Positions 21,255 to 34,850 are shown, counted from the first letter of the stretch. The stretch is DNA of 64,000 bases from Leptobrachium leishanense (GCA_009667805.1 CM019063.1:410354626-410418625); one strand, 5' to 3'. Program-made: numbers and translations. The notes: a model not told the origin generated them from the letters alone.

Positions 21255-21880
21255 TTTGGGGCTCACTAATTTCTTTAAAACACTTGGGAATTAAGGTGAT
21301 CTGTGTCTCATCATACAAACAGTACCACGCTGTATTTTGGGGCTCACTAATTTCTTTAAAACACTTGGGAATTAAGGTGATCTGTGTCTCGTCATACAAA
21401 CAGTACCACGCTGTATTTTGGGGCTCACTAATTTCTTTAAAACACTTGGGAATTAAGGTGATCTGTGTCTCGTCATACAAACAGTACCACGCTGTATTTT
21501 GGGGCTCACTAATTTCTTTAAAACACTTGGGAATTAAGGTGATCTGTGTTTCGTCATACAAACAGTACCACGCTGTATTTTGGGGCTCACTAATTTCTTT
21601 AAAACACTTGGGAATTAAGGTGATCTGTGTCTCGTCATACAAACAGTACCACGCTGTATTTTGGGGCTCACTAATTTCTTTAAAACACTTGGGAATTAAG
21701 GTGATCTTCTGTGTCTCGTCACACAGCCAGCAATTTTTTATGGGGCTCACTAATTTCTTCTTTAAAACACTTGGGAATTAAGGTGATCTATGTCTCGTCA
21801 TACAAACAGTACCACGCTGTATTTTGAGGCTCACTAATTTCTTTAAAACACTTGTGAATTAAGGTGATCTGTCTCTTGTC
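21255..21880 (+). repeat. 81-bp tandem repeat in the hAT leader
   Basis: Near-identical units containing GGGGCTCACTAATTTCTTTA and GTCATACAAACAGTACCACG, period 81 bp (for example 21261 to 21342), about 7.5 copies, with degenerate longer units before it (20990-21250). Because 81 is divisible by three, both strands stay open as 27-residue repeats; these are not genes. It lies between the TATA box and the transposase ATG. Confidence 0.92.
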
Positions 21881-21990
21881 ACTGGCTGCCAGCTATCAGT
21901 GTGTCTCACTGAGTTATACCAGAGTTATTTAAATCTTTATACCAGAGTTGAATCAGAATTCTGTATATATTAATCTATATATCACTCACC

Positions 21991-24900
21991 ATGTCTGAAA
22001 GAACAAAAAGGACAGGCAGACACTCCCAGCCACAGATAAGAGGGCAAGCAGCCCCTGTGTCGGGAGGCTGTGTCTCTGGTCGTGGTGGACGTGGTGCATC
22101 CTCTGCAGGGGCACGCTTGTCCTTTCTAACTGATGCTGGCCGTCTTAAGCAGCAGCAACATACAGAGGACTTGGTGGATTGGCTAACCAGGCCATCCTCA
22201 TCCTCCGAGTCCTCTGCCAGCCAGGCTTCTAGTGCTTTACAGTCCACCTCAGCTACCAAAGCATCTAATGCAGCCTCCATGTCCACAGCTACTCCTGCCG
22301 TAGCCTCGCTATCACACACGGAGGAGTCATCTGAATTATTTGACTACAATGAGAGTGACATGCTGCTTGAGGATGCCCAGCAAGTACAGTGTTCTGATTC
22401 AATCTCTGAGGTTGAGCAAGGGAGTATAATCAACCTAGAGGAAGGGGGTGCCAGTGATGACACACACATAACTGGCACTCATGTTGCCCCAGCGGCTGCA
22501 GCATACTGCCAAGTTTGCTCCAGTGACGAGACGAGGAGATAGGGGGTGAAGATGACATTGATGATGAGGTCACTGACTCCACCTGGGTGCCAGATCGAAC
22601 TGAGGAATCAAGTGAGGAGGAGGAGGAGGCACAGCAAACACGAGGCACAACATCCTCTGTGACCAACCGTAGCACTAGCCAGTCCAAGGCATCACATGTC
22701 AGAGCTGCTCCGGTGCAGAGCGCTGTTGTCTCAAAGAACACATGCAGGAACTCTGCTGTCTGGGAGTTCTTTAAGAAATGTGCAGCAGACCCCACCGTTG
22801 CTATTTGTAATCTATGTCAGAGGAGGCTGAAGCGTGGGATAAACACCGGACACTTGGGTACCATGTGCTTGAGGCGACATATGAACAAGTGTCACACATC
22901 CCGTTGGGGCAAAACTTTGCGTAGGTCCTCCTCCTCCTCATCTGTCTCTACCCACACTGTATGTCCTGCCATGCAATTGCCTACAACCTCCACCGACAGG
23001 GATGATGCTACAGTAATGGATGTACCAGCAGGTCCTTCCTCACAATGTGACATCATCCCAGTAGCTGAAGATTTACGCAGTTAGATTACGTTGCCGCAGG
23101 CTGCTGCAGCGCAAGAAAAAATATAGTCCCAACCATCCCCAAGCACAGCGTCTAAATGCCAGCTTAGCAAAATTACTCGCATTGCAGCTGCTGCCTTTCC
23201 ATCTGGTGGACTCTGCTCCCTTCCGTGAATTTGCTGAATGCGCTGTACCACAGTGGCAGGTTCCAAAACGCCATTACTTTTCACGCAAGGCCATTCCAGC
23301 ACCATACCAGCACGTGGAAGACAATGTTATCCAGTCATTGGGAAAGGCAGTCAGCAGCAAGGTGCATGTCACTTTAGACACGTGGTCCAGCAAGCATGGA
23401 CAGGGTCGTTACATTTCCTTCACGGCACACTGGGTAACTCTGATTGCAGCTGGGAGGGATCCAAGACGGGGCTCTGTGCTGGAGCTTGTTCATCCACCAC
23501 GCCTCCAGAAAGCTGCTTGTATGAGGTCTGTCTGCTCCACCACCACCACCTCTTCCTCCTCCTCCTCCTTCTCTGTCTCTGGCGAAGTGGCAGTTAAACC
23601 GACGCCTGACAGGGTCTACGCAATGGCTCAAGCAAAAAGATGCCATACTGTGCTTGAGCTGGTTTGTTTAGGGGACAGGAGCCACACCGGGTCAGAAATT
23701 TTCTCAGCTCTGCAGGGGCAGGTGCAGAGATGGTTAACACCACGCCAGCTTGAGCTGGGAATGATCGTCTGCGATAATGGCAGCAACTTTCTCTCCGCCC
23801 TACGCAAGGGTAAATTGACGCATGTACCATGCCTAGCACACGTCCTAAATCTGGTGGTACAGCGTTTCCTAACCAAGTACCCAGGGCTGCCAGAGCTTCT
23901 CATCCAGGCCAGAAAAGTCTGCAGCCACTTCAGACGGTCATTCCCAGCAAGCGTTCGCCTGGCAGAAATTCAAAGAGAATTTCACCTTCCCACAAACCGT
24001 CTGATCTGTGACATGCCCACCAGGTGGAATTCGACAATAGCAATGCTGCAGCGTCTGCACAAGCAGCAGAGGTCCATCAACGAGTACCTGTGTGAGTATG
24101 GCACAAGGACAGGTTCAGGTCAACTTGTTTTTTTTCCCCCCCGCAGTGGCTGATGATCAAGGATGCATGCACTGTACTGTCACCGTTTGAGGAGGCAACG
24201 AGGATGGTGAGCAGGGACAGTGCATGCATCAGTGACACAATTCCTTTAGTGTTCCTGCTGGAGCACACTCTGCGGGGAATTATAGATGTGGCTCTAGAGG
24301 CAGAGCAGCGGGAGGAAGAGGAGGCCTTCCCTAGCTCTCAAGGCCCACAGTCTTTCCGCAGACAGCATTCCAGCGGGTCCTACTCAGATCAGACAGGAGG
24401 AGGATGAGGAGGAGGAGGACTATTTAAGTAGTGTGGGCATTGAAGGTGGGGATTCCTCAAGGCAGGGTTTTGTGTGCCCAGAAACAGAAGGGCTTGTGCG
24501 TGGCTGGGAGGAGGAAGTGCACAATACAGTCATCCTCATTGACCAGGAAGACTCGGCAGCTAATGCCACCTCCAACCTACTCTGCATGGCCTCCCTAATG
24601 ATGCAAAGCCTGCTAAAGGACCCCAGGATTCGTGCTATCAAGGAGAGGGATCATTACTGGTTGGCAACCCTTCTTGATCCACGATACAAGGGGAAAGTTG
24701 CAGAGCTCATCCTGCCCGCACAGAGGGAGCACAGGATGAAAAAACTTGAGGACGCTCTAAAGCGACACTTGTGTAACACCTTTCCAGGCACTGGTAGATT
24801 ACCAAGTGCTGACCCACGTGCTTCTGAGGCTGCGGAGGATCAGAGGAATAGTGGTGAAGGCCAGGGCCGCTTGACTGATGCATTTTTAAATTTTTTTAGT

Positions 24901-25252
24901 CCTTGACGCCCAGGGACGTCAAATGTAGGCACCCATTGCCAGTGTCTTCACCATATGCTGCAGGACTACCTAGGGGCAAGGGCAGACCTGGATACCTTTG
25001 CAGCAGATGATCCACTGGCTTACTGGGTGTTGAGATTGGATCACTGGCCAGAACTTAGCCAATATGCTATGCAGCTACTAGGTTGCCCTTCATCTAGCAT
25101 GCTTTCCAAAAGGACGTTCAGTGCCGCTGGAGGTTTTGTCACAGACAAGAGTGCGTCTGTCCACCGACTCTGTAGACCGGCTGACATTTATAAAAATGAA
25201 TCAGTCCTGGATCAGCAGCTATCAATCCCCTGATGCTGAAGTAATGGAATAG
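21991..25252 (+). pseudogene. hAT transposase with BED zinc finger, broken
   Basis: Starts at ATG 21991 in a good context (ACCATGT). Acidic, Ser-rich N-terminus; BED finger at about 22760-22895 (VWEFFKKC, CNLCQRR, RRHMNKCH). The RNase-H-like core has LDTWSS (Asp at 23377) and CDNGSNF (Asp at 23773), then CLAHVLNLVV and DMPTRWNST. LLDPRYKGKV comes later, and the C-terminal hAT dimerisation region has DPLAYW, WPELS and SKRTFSAAG. Frame breaks lie near 22530, 23070, 24140 (C run), 24380 and 25160, and there is an in-frame TGA at 24904. The natural end is probably TAG at 25250-25252. It would cut and paste hAT ends if intact; here it cannot. Confidence 0.9.
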
Positions 25253-26146
25253 ATAGGGGATGTCCTCTTCTGCATTTACAAAACCTCCAGCACTGAACTC
25301 TTCCACAATACTACAATAGGGTTACGGTGTGAAGGCACTTGCTGCCATGAAAGGCACAATATCTGGCTGCACTGGCGCCCATTAAAAAAAACAAAAAACT
25401 TTTCAATATAGGACCACACGGTCCACCCCTGCACTCTTCCACAATACCACAGAGGGGTTACTGTATGATAGTACTTGCATGCCTGGCACTAAAGGCACAA
25501 TATCTGGGTGCACTGCCATTGACGCCTGTATCAGATTCATATCCTCAGAGGGGTTACGGTGGGACGGCACTGTTGCTGACGCTAAAAGCCCAATTTTAAA
25601 GCACCTATTGTTACTTTCATCCAAAGCCTGCATAAGTTTCACAATAATTTAGCCCAAAAAAACACTAAACTTTTTCTGCGCGACCTAAAATGTCTTTTCA
25701 TACAGGCTGCCGCCCCAAGCAGTTGTTTATGGATAGATTAAAGGAAAAGCATTTACCGTCATACGAAACGTCATTTATTTGTTTTTAAGTGTTTCTATAC
25801 ATCCTAGAAATCCGCCACTTCACGAGAGTGAAGATATTTGAAGGAATTTTTCGTTTTTATTTTTAACCCTTATTTCATGGAAAACTCACTGTCCCTCTAA
25901 AAACTTTTTTTTAAAACTTTTTGTCCTTGTTTCCTTTCCCCCAGGGCACTACCCGGACCCCCATACACCTTTTATGGCAAATATGTAGCATATATGCCCT
26001 CTTGGAGGGCACTCTAAAAAAACGAATTTTCAGCCCCATTGACTTGCATGGGGGTTCGGGTTCGGGTTTGGTTCCGAACAAATGGGAAGTTCGGGTTCGG
26101 GCTCGAACCGAACTCGGGGAGTGTTCGGCTCATCCCTAATCACTAG

Positions 26147-27764
26147 TAGGGATGTGCATGGCTGAAATAATTGTTTCGTTTAGTTTCGTTTTTAAATAAT
26201 TTCGTTTTCGGAATTTCGTAACTAATTTAGTTTAGTGGTTCGTTTAGTTTTGGATCGTTTTTAAATTTTCTAATCGATTTGAAATTTCGAATCGATTTGA
26301 ATTTCATATATTAATTCGATAGTTGATATCAAGTCGAATTTTGGATCACTAAATATAACCCCAATTAATCAAATTTTGCTGTTAAAAGAAAAGCTAGGGT
26401 TAAATATTAAGCTGCGTCACAGATTTACAGGGTTATCCAAAGAGATTCGAAAAGTCACCGCACGTTCGGTGACTTTTCGTTCTCTTCAATTCGGTTCGTG
26501 TTGCCGATCCCATTTCGGTGACCCTGCGGTGTATTCAGCAAACACCACAGGGTCCCTGAATTGCAGGGAAAAGCTACCGCAAACCTGACGAAAACTAACC
26601 GCAAAACCTGCCGAATACACGCCGAAAACCCACAAAAACATCTGGATTAACCCGTCGAAGATGCCGGAAAAACCCGAGCAGGAGCCGATCACACACAGCG
26701 AAGCCGCCGGAAAAACCCGAGAAAAAGCCGACACCGCAGACAGAGGGAGGTGAATAAATTAGCAAAACAGTTTGTATGAATGTGAAAGTGAAAAGCTGTT
26801 TGCAAAGAAACTACTGAGCGAAAATGTCTGAAATTTGCATGAGGTCCAGGGAATGATAATAAAGAGGGCTGTTACAGAAAAAAGAAGTAAACTTAAAAAA
26901 AAAAAATCGGACTTTTAAAAAAAAAATCAGAAAAATGCTTAAAATATCCTAAAAAATCTATAAATAAAGAGACTCTTTACTGCAGAATTTTATAATGAAC
27001 GGTTTATTATATATTGATTTAAAACGGGAATATTTTTAACATTGAAGCTTATGGGATTCTCCTGAATTAACTTGCCGAATTAAACCACCGAATGGCAGTG
27101 CATTTCGGGAACCTTTCACTGCTGGTTTTCATTCTCTGAATAGCCGAAGCAGTGCATTTTCATGGGGATTTCACTGCCCTCGAACAGGCACCGAACAGGC
27201 ACCGTATGTGCAGGCAATTCGCCAGGATTTGGCGAATTGCCTGCTCTCTGGATAGCCGAATGGCCAGGAAAGGTAACCGAACGCTGATTTTCAGCGTTCG
27301 GTTACCTTTCTCAAGCAATTCGGATCTCTTTGGATAACCCTGTTAGTATTTGAGTCAAATTAAACAGTGAAACAAAATTAATTTGTTTCATAAAGTCCTT
27401 TGCTGACTATTACTTGTATTTTAAGATCAATTTGATAGTTGATATCAATTTGATATTTCATAGTTGAGATCAATTTGATAGTTCATTTCAAATTTGATAG
27501 TTGAGATCAATTTGATAGTTTATTTCAGATTCGATAGTTGAGATCAATTTGATAGTTCATTTCAAATTTGATAGTTGATATCAATTATTCAAATTTTTCT
27601 TTTATGATGATGACAGTGTAAAACTAAATAAGTTCGTTATATCCCATTTTGTTTCGTTTCAAATTTGTATCGTATCGATTCGTTATTCGGAAGTACTTCT
27701 GAACTACGAATTATCAAATTTCCTTACAAATTCTTAATTTTTCCAAAACGAATGCGCATCTCTA
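26147..27764 (+). mobile_element. Second hAT element, non-autonomous, abutting the first
   Basis: Starts TAGGGATGTGCATGGC and ends GAATGCGCATCTCTA, imperfect inverted repeats of the same TAGRGATG type as its neighbour. It is flanked by ATCACTAG at 26139-26146 and 27765-27772. The interior is AT-rich with TTTCG-rich ends and has repeated AATTTGATAGTTGA(G/T)ATC words at 27420-27590. A family-A element is nested at 26428-27342. No transposase. Confidence 0.88.
26428..27342 (+). mobile_element. Harbinger-like ~0.9-kb TIR element (family A), nested in hAT
   Basis: CAGGGTTATCCAAAGAGATT at left, ATCTCTTTGGATAACCCTG at right; TTA on both sides (26425-26427, 27343-27345). The TIR change TTC to TCC at the left is matched by GGA at the right. 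Left hairpin (CGAAAAGTCACCG) and right hairpin (GGTAACCGAACGCTGA) are intact. Very close to 3522-4430. Confidence 0.88.
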
Positions 27765-27818
27765 ATCACTAGTAACTGGCCATATTTCTGTTATGTCACA
27801 AGACATTACTTAGATATG

Positions 27819-28481
27819 CAGGGCCATATTTATAATAAGTCAGAGTAGGCATGTGCCTACAGGCAGCTGCCACAAGGAGGCGCCTTGCTCTGTGTAAATT
27901 TTTTTTTTTTTTTAAAAATTGAAATCCAGCACATATGGGGTTAAAGGCAGGCATCGCTGCAAAGGGCAGCCTGTGCCCTTCCCAGTGGTGCCTGCCTCTT
28001 TTCTGTGGCCTTTAGCGATGGGGAGAGGGGTCCTAAGGACTCCACCCCCCCTCTCCCTCAGGCACTTTCCCTGCTGTGGCGGGTGCCTGAAACAGACATC
28101 ATTGTGCCCGGCGCGATGACGTCAGTCCACTGGCTGGAGTCCTGGAGACGGGGCTGGCATCAAAGATGTCAGCCTGCACCGGGAGACCATAGCGATCGGG
28201 CGGTCATTAAAAAGACCCTCAGTATTTTGATGGCAAGAATTTTGTTTGCTCCAGTTCAGAATGGAACATCATTTTCCATACCTAGGCTTAGAAATTAGTG
28301 TTAGGGTTTGGTTACTAATTGTGCTTGTTTTATGGTTAACCCTCGTCCTAACATTCTGCTACATTTTTCTGTCATTTTAGTTTCCCCCAAAAGTAAAAAA
28401 AATAGTTTTAGGCACTTTTTTTAGAGGGGGGGGGGGCAGATTTCTGTGCCTACAGGCTCCTTAGAAGTAAATCCGACTCTG
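27819..28481 (+). mobile_element. hAT MITE (CAGGGCC ends) with 8-bp TSD
   Basis: Begins CAGGGCCATATTTATAAT and ends AAATCCGACTCTG; TAGATATG on both sides (27811-27818, 28482-28489). Subterminal GTAGGCATGTGCCTACAGG and GTGCCTACAGGCTCC are shared with 2480-3261 in the opposite orientation, but the interiors differ. Open frames here are not coding. Confidence 0.83.
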
Positions 28482-28682
28482 TAGATATGGCTTCCAATGA
28501 TTTCTGATGTCTGTTTTGTCTGTAGTCCAAATATCACTTTACAGCTGCCAATCGTATCTGTCTGTCTTTTCTCTACTAAATCATATGAGATTGAATCATG
28601 GCGTGCACAGGGGATGTGCCTGGTCTGCCCAGGCACACCCTAATATTGGGTGAAGACTGAAGAGGTCCTTTTTAACCTCTTA

Positions 28683-29011
28683 GGCTAGTGTCAGACGAGC
28701 GTCTTTGGAGAGCGGAAGGAACGTCCATGAGAGTGGCCGTTCCTTCCACTCGACGCCCGTCTGGCCACCTCTCTGAGCGCACTCAGCACTGCAAAGCGCG
28801 ATCCCCCTATGGAGAATCGCACTTTGCAGCTCCGTCAACGTACGTTCTAGCGCTTTGCCGGAGAGGCTTGGATAACGGACGATTGTTGCGCTCGCATTTC
28901 GTGCGCACGCACAAGCGTGTGACCGGCTCCGTTGCAGTGTCACAACGCTGAAATGGACGCCGGTAAACACGTCACTACGGGCGCACATAGTGCGCTCGTC
29001 TGACGCCAGCC
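28683..29011. mobile_element. Harbinger-like MITE, GGCTAGTGTCAGACG ends (family B)
   Basis: GGCTAGTGTCAGACGAGCG at left against CGCTCGTCTGACGCCAGCC at right, TTA on both sides (28680-28682, 29012-29014). GC-rich 329 bp, CpG-rich, non-coding. TTA TSD and short GG...CC ends fit PIF/Harbinger MITEs. Confidence 0.85.
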
Positions 29012-29014
29012 TTA

Positions 29015-30460
29015 CTGTGACATTTTAAACGTCCCTTGTCTGGTTCATTATGAAAAGCATTCAAAACTGACTGTATCTCTGATTACAGGCTTGTTCTTTC
29101 TAATGAAAAATCTGTAGTTTGTGCAAAATCTTCTAAACACAAGTTTTACTGACTAAATATTCCATGTGTGCACACCCTAATGTAACGGGCTGCTCGCACC
29201 ACTGGATTGAATTCTCCTGTCCCGCCTACACATCAAGAAATGGAAGGAACTGCTAGCACATATAAAACAGTGCGGATGGAACATGGATTTACTAAATACT
29301 AAATTAGCAATTTGCTGTGTTATGTGCCAACTGATAGGATAAAGATTTACATTTGAAAAGGGTCAAACTGTGAACGACTATTGTGTGTATAATGCGCCGC
29401 GCGCGACATGTTTTTAGCTGTTCGTTAAATGGGGTTAACGGAATTGGATGGTAAACATTTAGCTTTTTGAGAAGTAAAATTAGAAACAGGAAGGAAATGT
29501 AACTTGAAAGGAAGCGTCTTCCCATCTTTTTTCTTGTGCAGATGTAGATTTAAGGCACAATTAGAACACTTTTTTTAAATTTAAAGTGAAACTTTCATTT
29601 AAATTCTAGTTAACCTCCTTTAGCTAATGGCGTTAAAGCTTTGCCTTACCTGTTCTCCTGGCACATGTTTGGAATAGTCAATGTTCATATTGAATGTAAG
29701 AGCCGAAGATCTACTAGCTGCACTAAAAGCACACAATATTCCAGGTACTGCAGCCGATTAAAGCTGTGATTTTCAAGTACTTTTCCGGGAATGGTCCTCA
29801 GGTGTCCTGCCAGAATTTATTGTGCCGTGGCAAATTGGGATGTGTGAGAGTAACCAAGTGGTAGCAAGATAGGAGCCGTCGGGAACACCAGGCTGCTGCC
29901 AGCCTCTGCCCAGTTATTTATTTATTTCTCTTTTTCGGTGATTTTACTCAACTTTTCTCCCAAGCCACGCTCAACTCCTCCTCTTTGGCTCCTGGACTCC
30001 CAAGATTGGAAGTCCCTGAAGCTTCCTAACAAAATCTGTGGTTCCTACACAACTTGCGTTGCTTAAAAACTGAAAATTGTGCATTCCAATGGGACTTGAG
30101 CACTTTACATATGCAGGTTCCGTAGCGCCTACACAGCATGATAGATTGGTGATGCGCAGATCCGATCCATTGCTGCCTCTCTGAAACCGATCGCTCCCAT
30201 GATTAGTCAAAGTGAGAGTGACATTGTCATGCTCTCTGTGTGTCAACATCACTGGTGACTGATCTGTTGTCTGGCATGGGGAAATTTAAAAATCCCTACT
30301 GCTGGTGATGCTGGGTGAGTTCGAGGACACCCTTCCACTTCACCCAAAGTTTTCGCCAGATTGGTGGAGCTGGAAGGGGTGGTGGAGGGGGGCACTCCTC
30401 ACATACTGACCACTTTTTTACTGGAAAGTAGTTAGGATTAGTAGAGTGGCCCTTTATATA
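29015..30460. other. No gene recognised; mostly unique sequence
   Basis: No frame with a known domain. One of the longer stretches free of obvious transposon ends, so it could include host regulatory DNA, but nothing in the sequence alone shows that. Confidence 0.4.

Positions 30461-30463
<3 letters not shown>

Positions 30464-30499
<36 letters not shown>
30464..30499. repeat. (GT)n microsatellite
   Basis: About 18 GT/TG dinucleotides directly beside the 3' end of the following minus-strand LINE. Confidence 0.95.
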
Positions 30500-30500
<1 letters not shown>

Positions 30501-30504
30501 TTAT

Positions 30505-31250
30505 TTGCAAAGTTTTTCGCCAGGCAGTATACATTGAGATTTCTCTTGTTTTCAAGTATGTCCTGGGTTCAAGAACATTGAAATGTTACAGTCGTTACAG
30601 AAATACAAAGTAAAAAATGCAAGATATTAAAAACAAAACACAAATATACAGATTAACACAGAAAATAAATATGTAGGAAATGGTCATGTTACATGTTTAC
30701 AGGTGCATTCTGTATTGAGGTATGTTAATAGGGAGCTCTTGAGTGACTTAAGATTTGATGGTGTCTGAGAGGTTATTCCATAATTGCGGTGCTCTGTAGG
30801 AAAACGAGGATCAAGCCACTTTCTTTTTGTATTGTGGTATTGCAAGTAAGGTGCTGGTCCTGGATCGGAGGTTATAGGATGAGGGAACTGCTAGGGGAAG
30901 CAGCCTATTCAGGTAGGGTGGTAGATTCCTAGAAAATCTCTTAAACACCAAGTTGGGAAGGTGAAGGGTTCGTCTTGATTCCAGCGATGGCCAGTTTAGC
31001 TCTTTTAACATGTCACAATGGTGGGTCATGTAGTTACATTGTAGCACAAAGCGGCAGAATGAGTTATACAATGTAGTAAGTTTATGAAGGTGTGTTTCCG
31101 GGGCCGCTGCATACACTACATCTCCGTAATCAATAGCCGGCATAAGCATTTGTTGTACTATCAGCTTTCTTACCGCGGGGCTCAGGCAGGATTTATTTAT
31201 TCTGAGGAATGTTTGTTTAAAAAATTATAACACTTTCTTAGAATATACTG
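30505..31250 (-). mobile_element. LINE 3' end (CR1/L2-group), minus strand
   Basis: Reading the minus strand, coding sequence runs from about 31230, then a UTR with CATTTCAATGTTCTTGAACC and the shared tail CAGGACATACTTGAAAACAA, ending near 30510. Same family as 7148-7745 but reaching about 80 codons further upstream. Confidence 0.82.
30811..31224 (-). pseudogene. LINE ORF2 C-terminal part, broken
   Basis: Minus-strand frame from about 31224, including SPAVRKLIVQQMLMPAIDYG, DVVYAAAPETHLHKLTTLYN, THHCDMLKELNWPSLESRR and LPPYLNRLLPLAVPSSYNLR. IDYGDVVY is the conserved block just after the polymerase domain in this LINE group. The frame ends at 30811 inside the place where 7148-7745 still reads QSSFSYRAPQLWNN, so it carries its own frameshift. 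Inactive. Confidence 0.78.
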
Positions 31251-32158
31251 TTAGATCTATTACCCCATCCATGACTGATGTCAGTGTGGAAACGCAACGG
31301 TAGCATTGTTAGATGTTTTTGTAGTCTGACCTATCTGAGGACACTTTACACACGCTCAGTCTGCCCCGTTAAGAGATTTCTGAAGTCACTCATTCACACT
31401 TTATGGGAGATTAGGCACAGATGTCCAATAAAAGAAGCAAAGAGACAAGCTCGTTTACTCTTATTGGCTCTGGATGTATGCTTACGTTTATTTTCTTCAA
31501 CCATCCATCTCTCCACTTCACCGCTCTGTGCTAAGGAAGCTGGAGAATGGTTCTAGCTGTGTGCAACTTTTTTGTATAAATCTGTCAAGAGAGAAATCAG
31601 TAAGTTGATGCTGTGATCCCAATAAAATAATATTAACTTTTGCAAAAACAAACCTATAGCAATGCGGACAGAATATTTTGCATGTTTCTTCCTAACATTT
31701 AACAGCTACGTTCTCACTAATGAAGCCATCTTCTTTAAACATAAATGTTACTGCAAATGAAAACCTGCTTGATATTAGAGCAAACTTAATATCAGGTTTG
31801 TTCATTTTTGCCGTTTTATTGAACTGAATCATTTTGTACCTAATAGAGCCGCCCAGCTGCCCCTCCCTAATGAAAAACACCACAGTCGGGTTCTGCTTAA
31901 TTACATAAACCTGCTCTGTTGCGTCAAACGGGAGTATTCTTACACCTATAATTCAATAAAATTCCACTTTTGGCCATAAAGACAAACATAAGCTAGCCAG
32001 TGTAACATGGGTTTTTGTTCTGTAGCGATGCAATTCACGACTTTCTGTTTTCACATCTGTCTGGCTGGCTGCAAAATCTGTGAGTTTCAGGTCTCTGTTT
32101 CAATGCAATACTAGAACATTATCATCAATGACCTGTTACTCAACATGTCTATTGCATA
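31251..32158. other. No gene recognised
   Basis: No recognisable domain in any frame; repeats not identified. Confidence 0.4.
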
Positions 32159-32160
32159 TA

Positions 32161-33771
<1,611 letters not shown>

Positions 33772-33773
33772 TA

Positions 33774-34086
33774 TGTACCTATTGAGCTGACCTGCTTAGT
33801 GGGAAGAAAATACAAACTACATTAATATTAAGGCCTTCCAAAGAGTGTAACATGTTTTGTCTCCTAGACAATGCGGACCGTGTTTGAATACTACCATGGA
33901 AATGCTGAGTTTAGAGTAGCAAAATATTGCTCAATCTTACCAAATAGAAGTCTCTGGTGCTAAGAGTTCAAAGACGGAATTGTTCTTTGAGTTATTGGAG
34001 CCGAAAGACAGAGGACCTTCTCATTGGCAGCCAAACAACAGCCATGATGTTTGAACTACAAAGGTTGCAGGATCTTTCATGCACTT
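33774..34086. other. No gene recognised
   Basis: Short gap between two transposons; no coding signal. Confidence 0.4.
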
Positions 34087-34089
34087 TTA

Positions 34090-34551
34090 GGCTAATGTCA
34101 GATGAACGCAGTCTGAGCGCACTCTGCGTGCGTGCATAACGGACGAACGTACTGACGGAAGATACTGTAGACCCCACACGTTCCATTTTTTTTAATGGAT
34201 GTAGAAAAAAAAAGGGAACATGGGAATCAAAATTAATTAAAATGAAATGACAGGTACAGTCAGCCAGACCAAAAAAACGTTTGCGTGTCAACGTGATGGA
34301 AGTTACAAATGCGCTGCGTCTGACGTCGCGTCATCATGCACACAGGCCGCTACATGGCCACGGCACACTCTGGGCGTCCGTCGTAGCGCTTTTCCATCAA
34401 GGCCTAAATGGCGTCCATTGTCACCTGCGTGCGCACTTCGGTGCGCACGTACTTCATGGGTTGGTCTCTATTGATCACAAATCAATGCTACTACGGACGT
34501 TAAACTGTGCGGCGACACGGACGTGATGTCTGCATTCGTCTGATGCTAGCC
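34090..34551. mobile_element. Harbinger-like MITE (family B)
   Basis: GGCTAATGTCAGATGAACGC and GCATTCGTCTGATGCTAGC(C); TTA on both sides (34087-34089, 34552-34554). CpG-rich interior with ACGGACG-type words. 462 bp, non-coding. Confidence 0.82.
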
Positions 34552-34850
34552 TTAGAGTACCATTATCGGTCCCTGTACTGAGATACAGAGAATAGGTCTT
34601 AGATCTGACAAAGTGTTTGACTTTCCTGCAGGGTTTAAACCAGACCTTTATCTTGGTTGGTTTAATGGACTTGATTTGCAATTTGGAAAAAAAAAAATCA
34701 GCCTTTGTACAAATGTGAACAATAATTGAAAGTCTTGCAGACTGTAAAAAAATAAATGTGAAACCTGAAACGTACTCTAAAAGGACAGTTGAATAGATGA
34801 ATCTTTTAAGCATAGGAAGTAAAAATCCAATAGTGTAATCAGTAACTTAA

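Larger units (their letters stand above)
20567..26138 (+). mobile_element. Full-length hAT transposon, 5.6 kb, decayed
   Basis: Ends TAGGGATGAGC and GCTCATCCCTA are inverted repeats, flanked by ATCACTAG (20559-20566 and 26139-26146), the 8-bp hAT duplication. Subterminal GTTCGGGTTCGG words occur at both ends (about 20580 and 26055-26130) and are likely transposase-binding sites (inference). Inside are a TATA box, a tandem 81-bp leader repeat and a transposase gene broken by several frameshifts. The right TSD is shared with the next hAT element. Confidence 0.92.

Noticed and set aside
21250..21781. 165-codon open frames on both strands
   Set aside because: An 81-bp repeat keeps its frame, so both strands stay open. 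It lies in the leader of the hAT element.
24092..24146. Possible GT-AG intron in the hAT transposase (GTGAGTATGG ... TTTTTTTTCCCCCCCGCAG)
   Set aside because: Joining these sites does not restore the downstream frame (WLMIKDA), and 55 nt is very short for a vertebrate intron. An indel in the homopolymer run explains the frameshift better.
28680..28988. Opposed open frames of about 90-100 codons
   Set aside because: They fall inside a CpG-rich Harbinger-like MITE with defined TIRs and TSD.
29015..30460. Possible host exon or enhancer
   Set aside because: The stretch looks unique, but neither splice-site-bounded coding sequence nor a recognisable regulatory array can be shown from this sequence alone.
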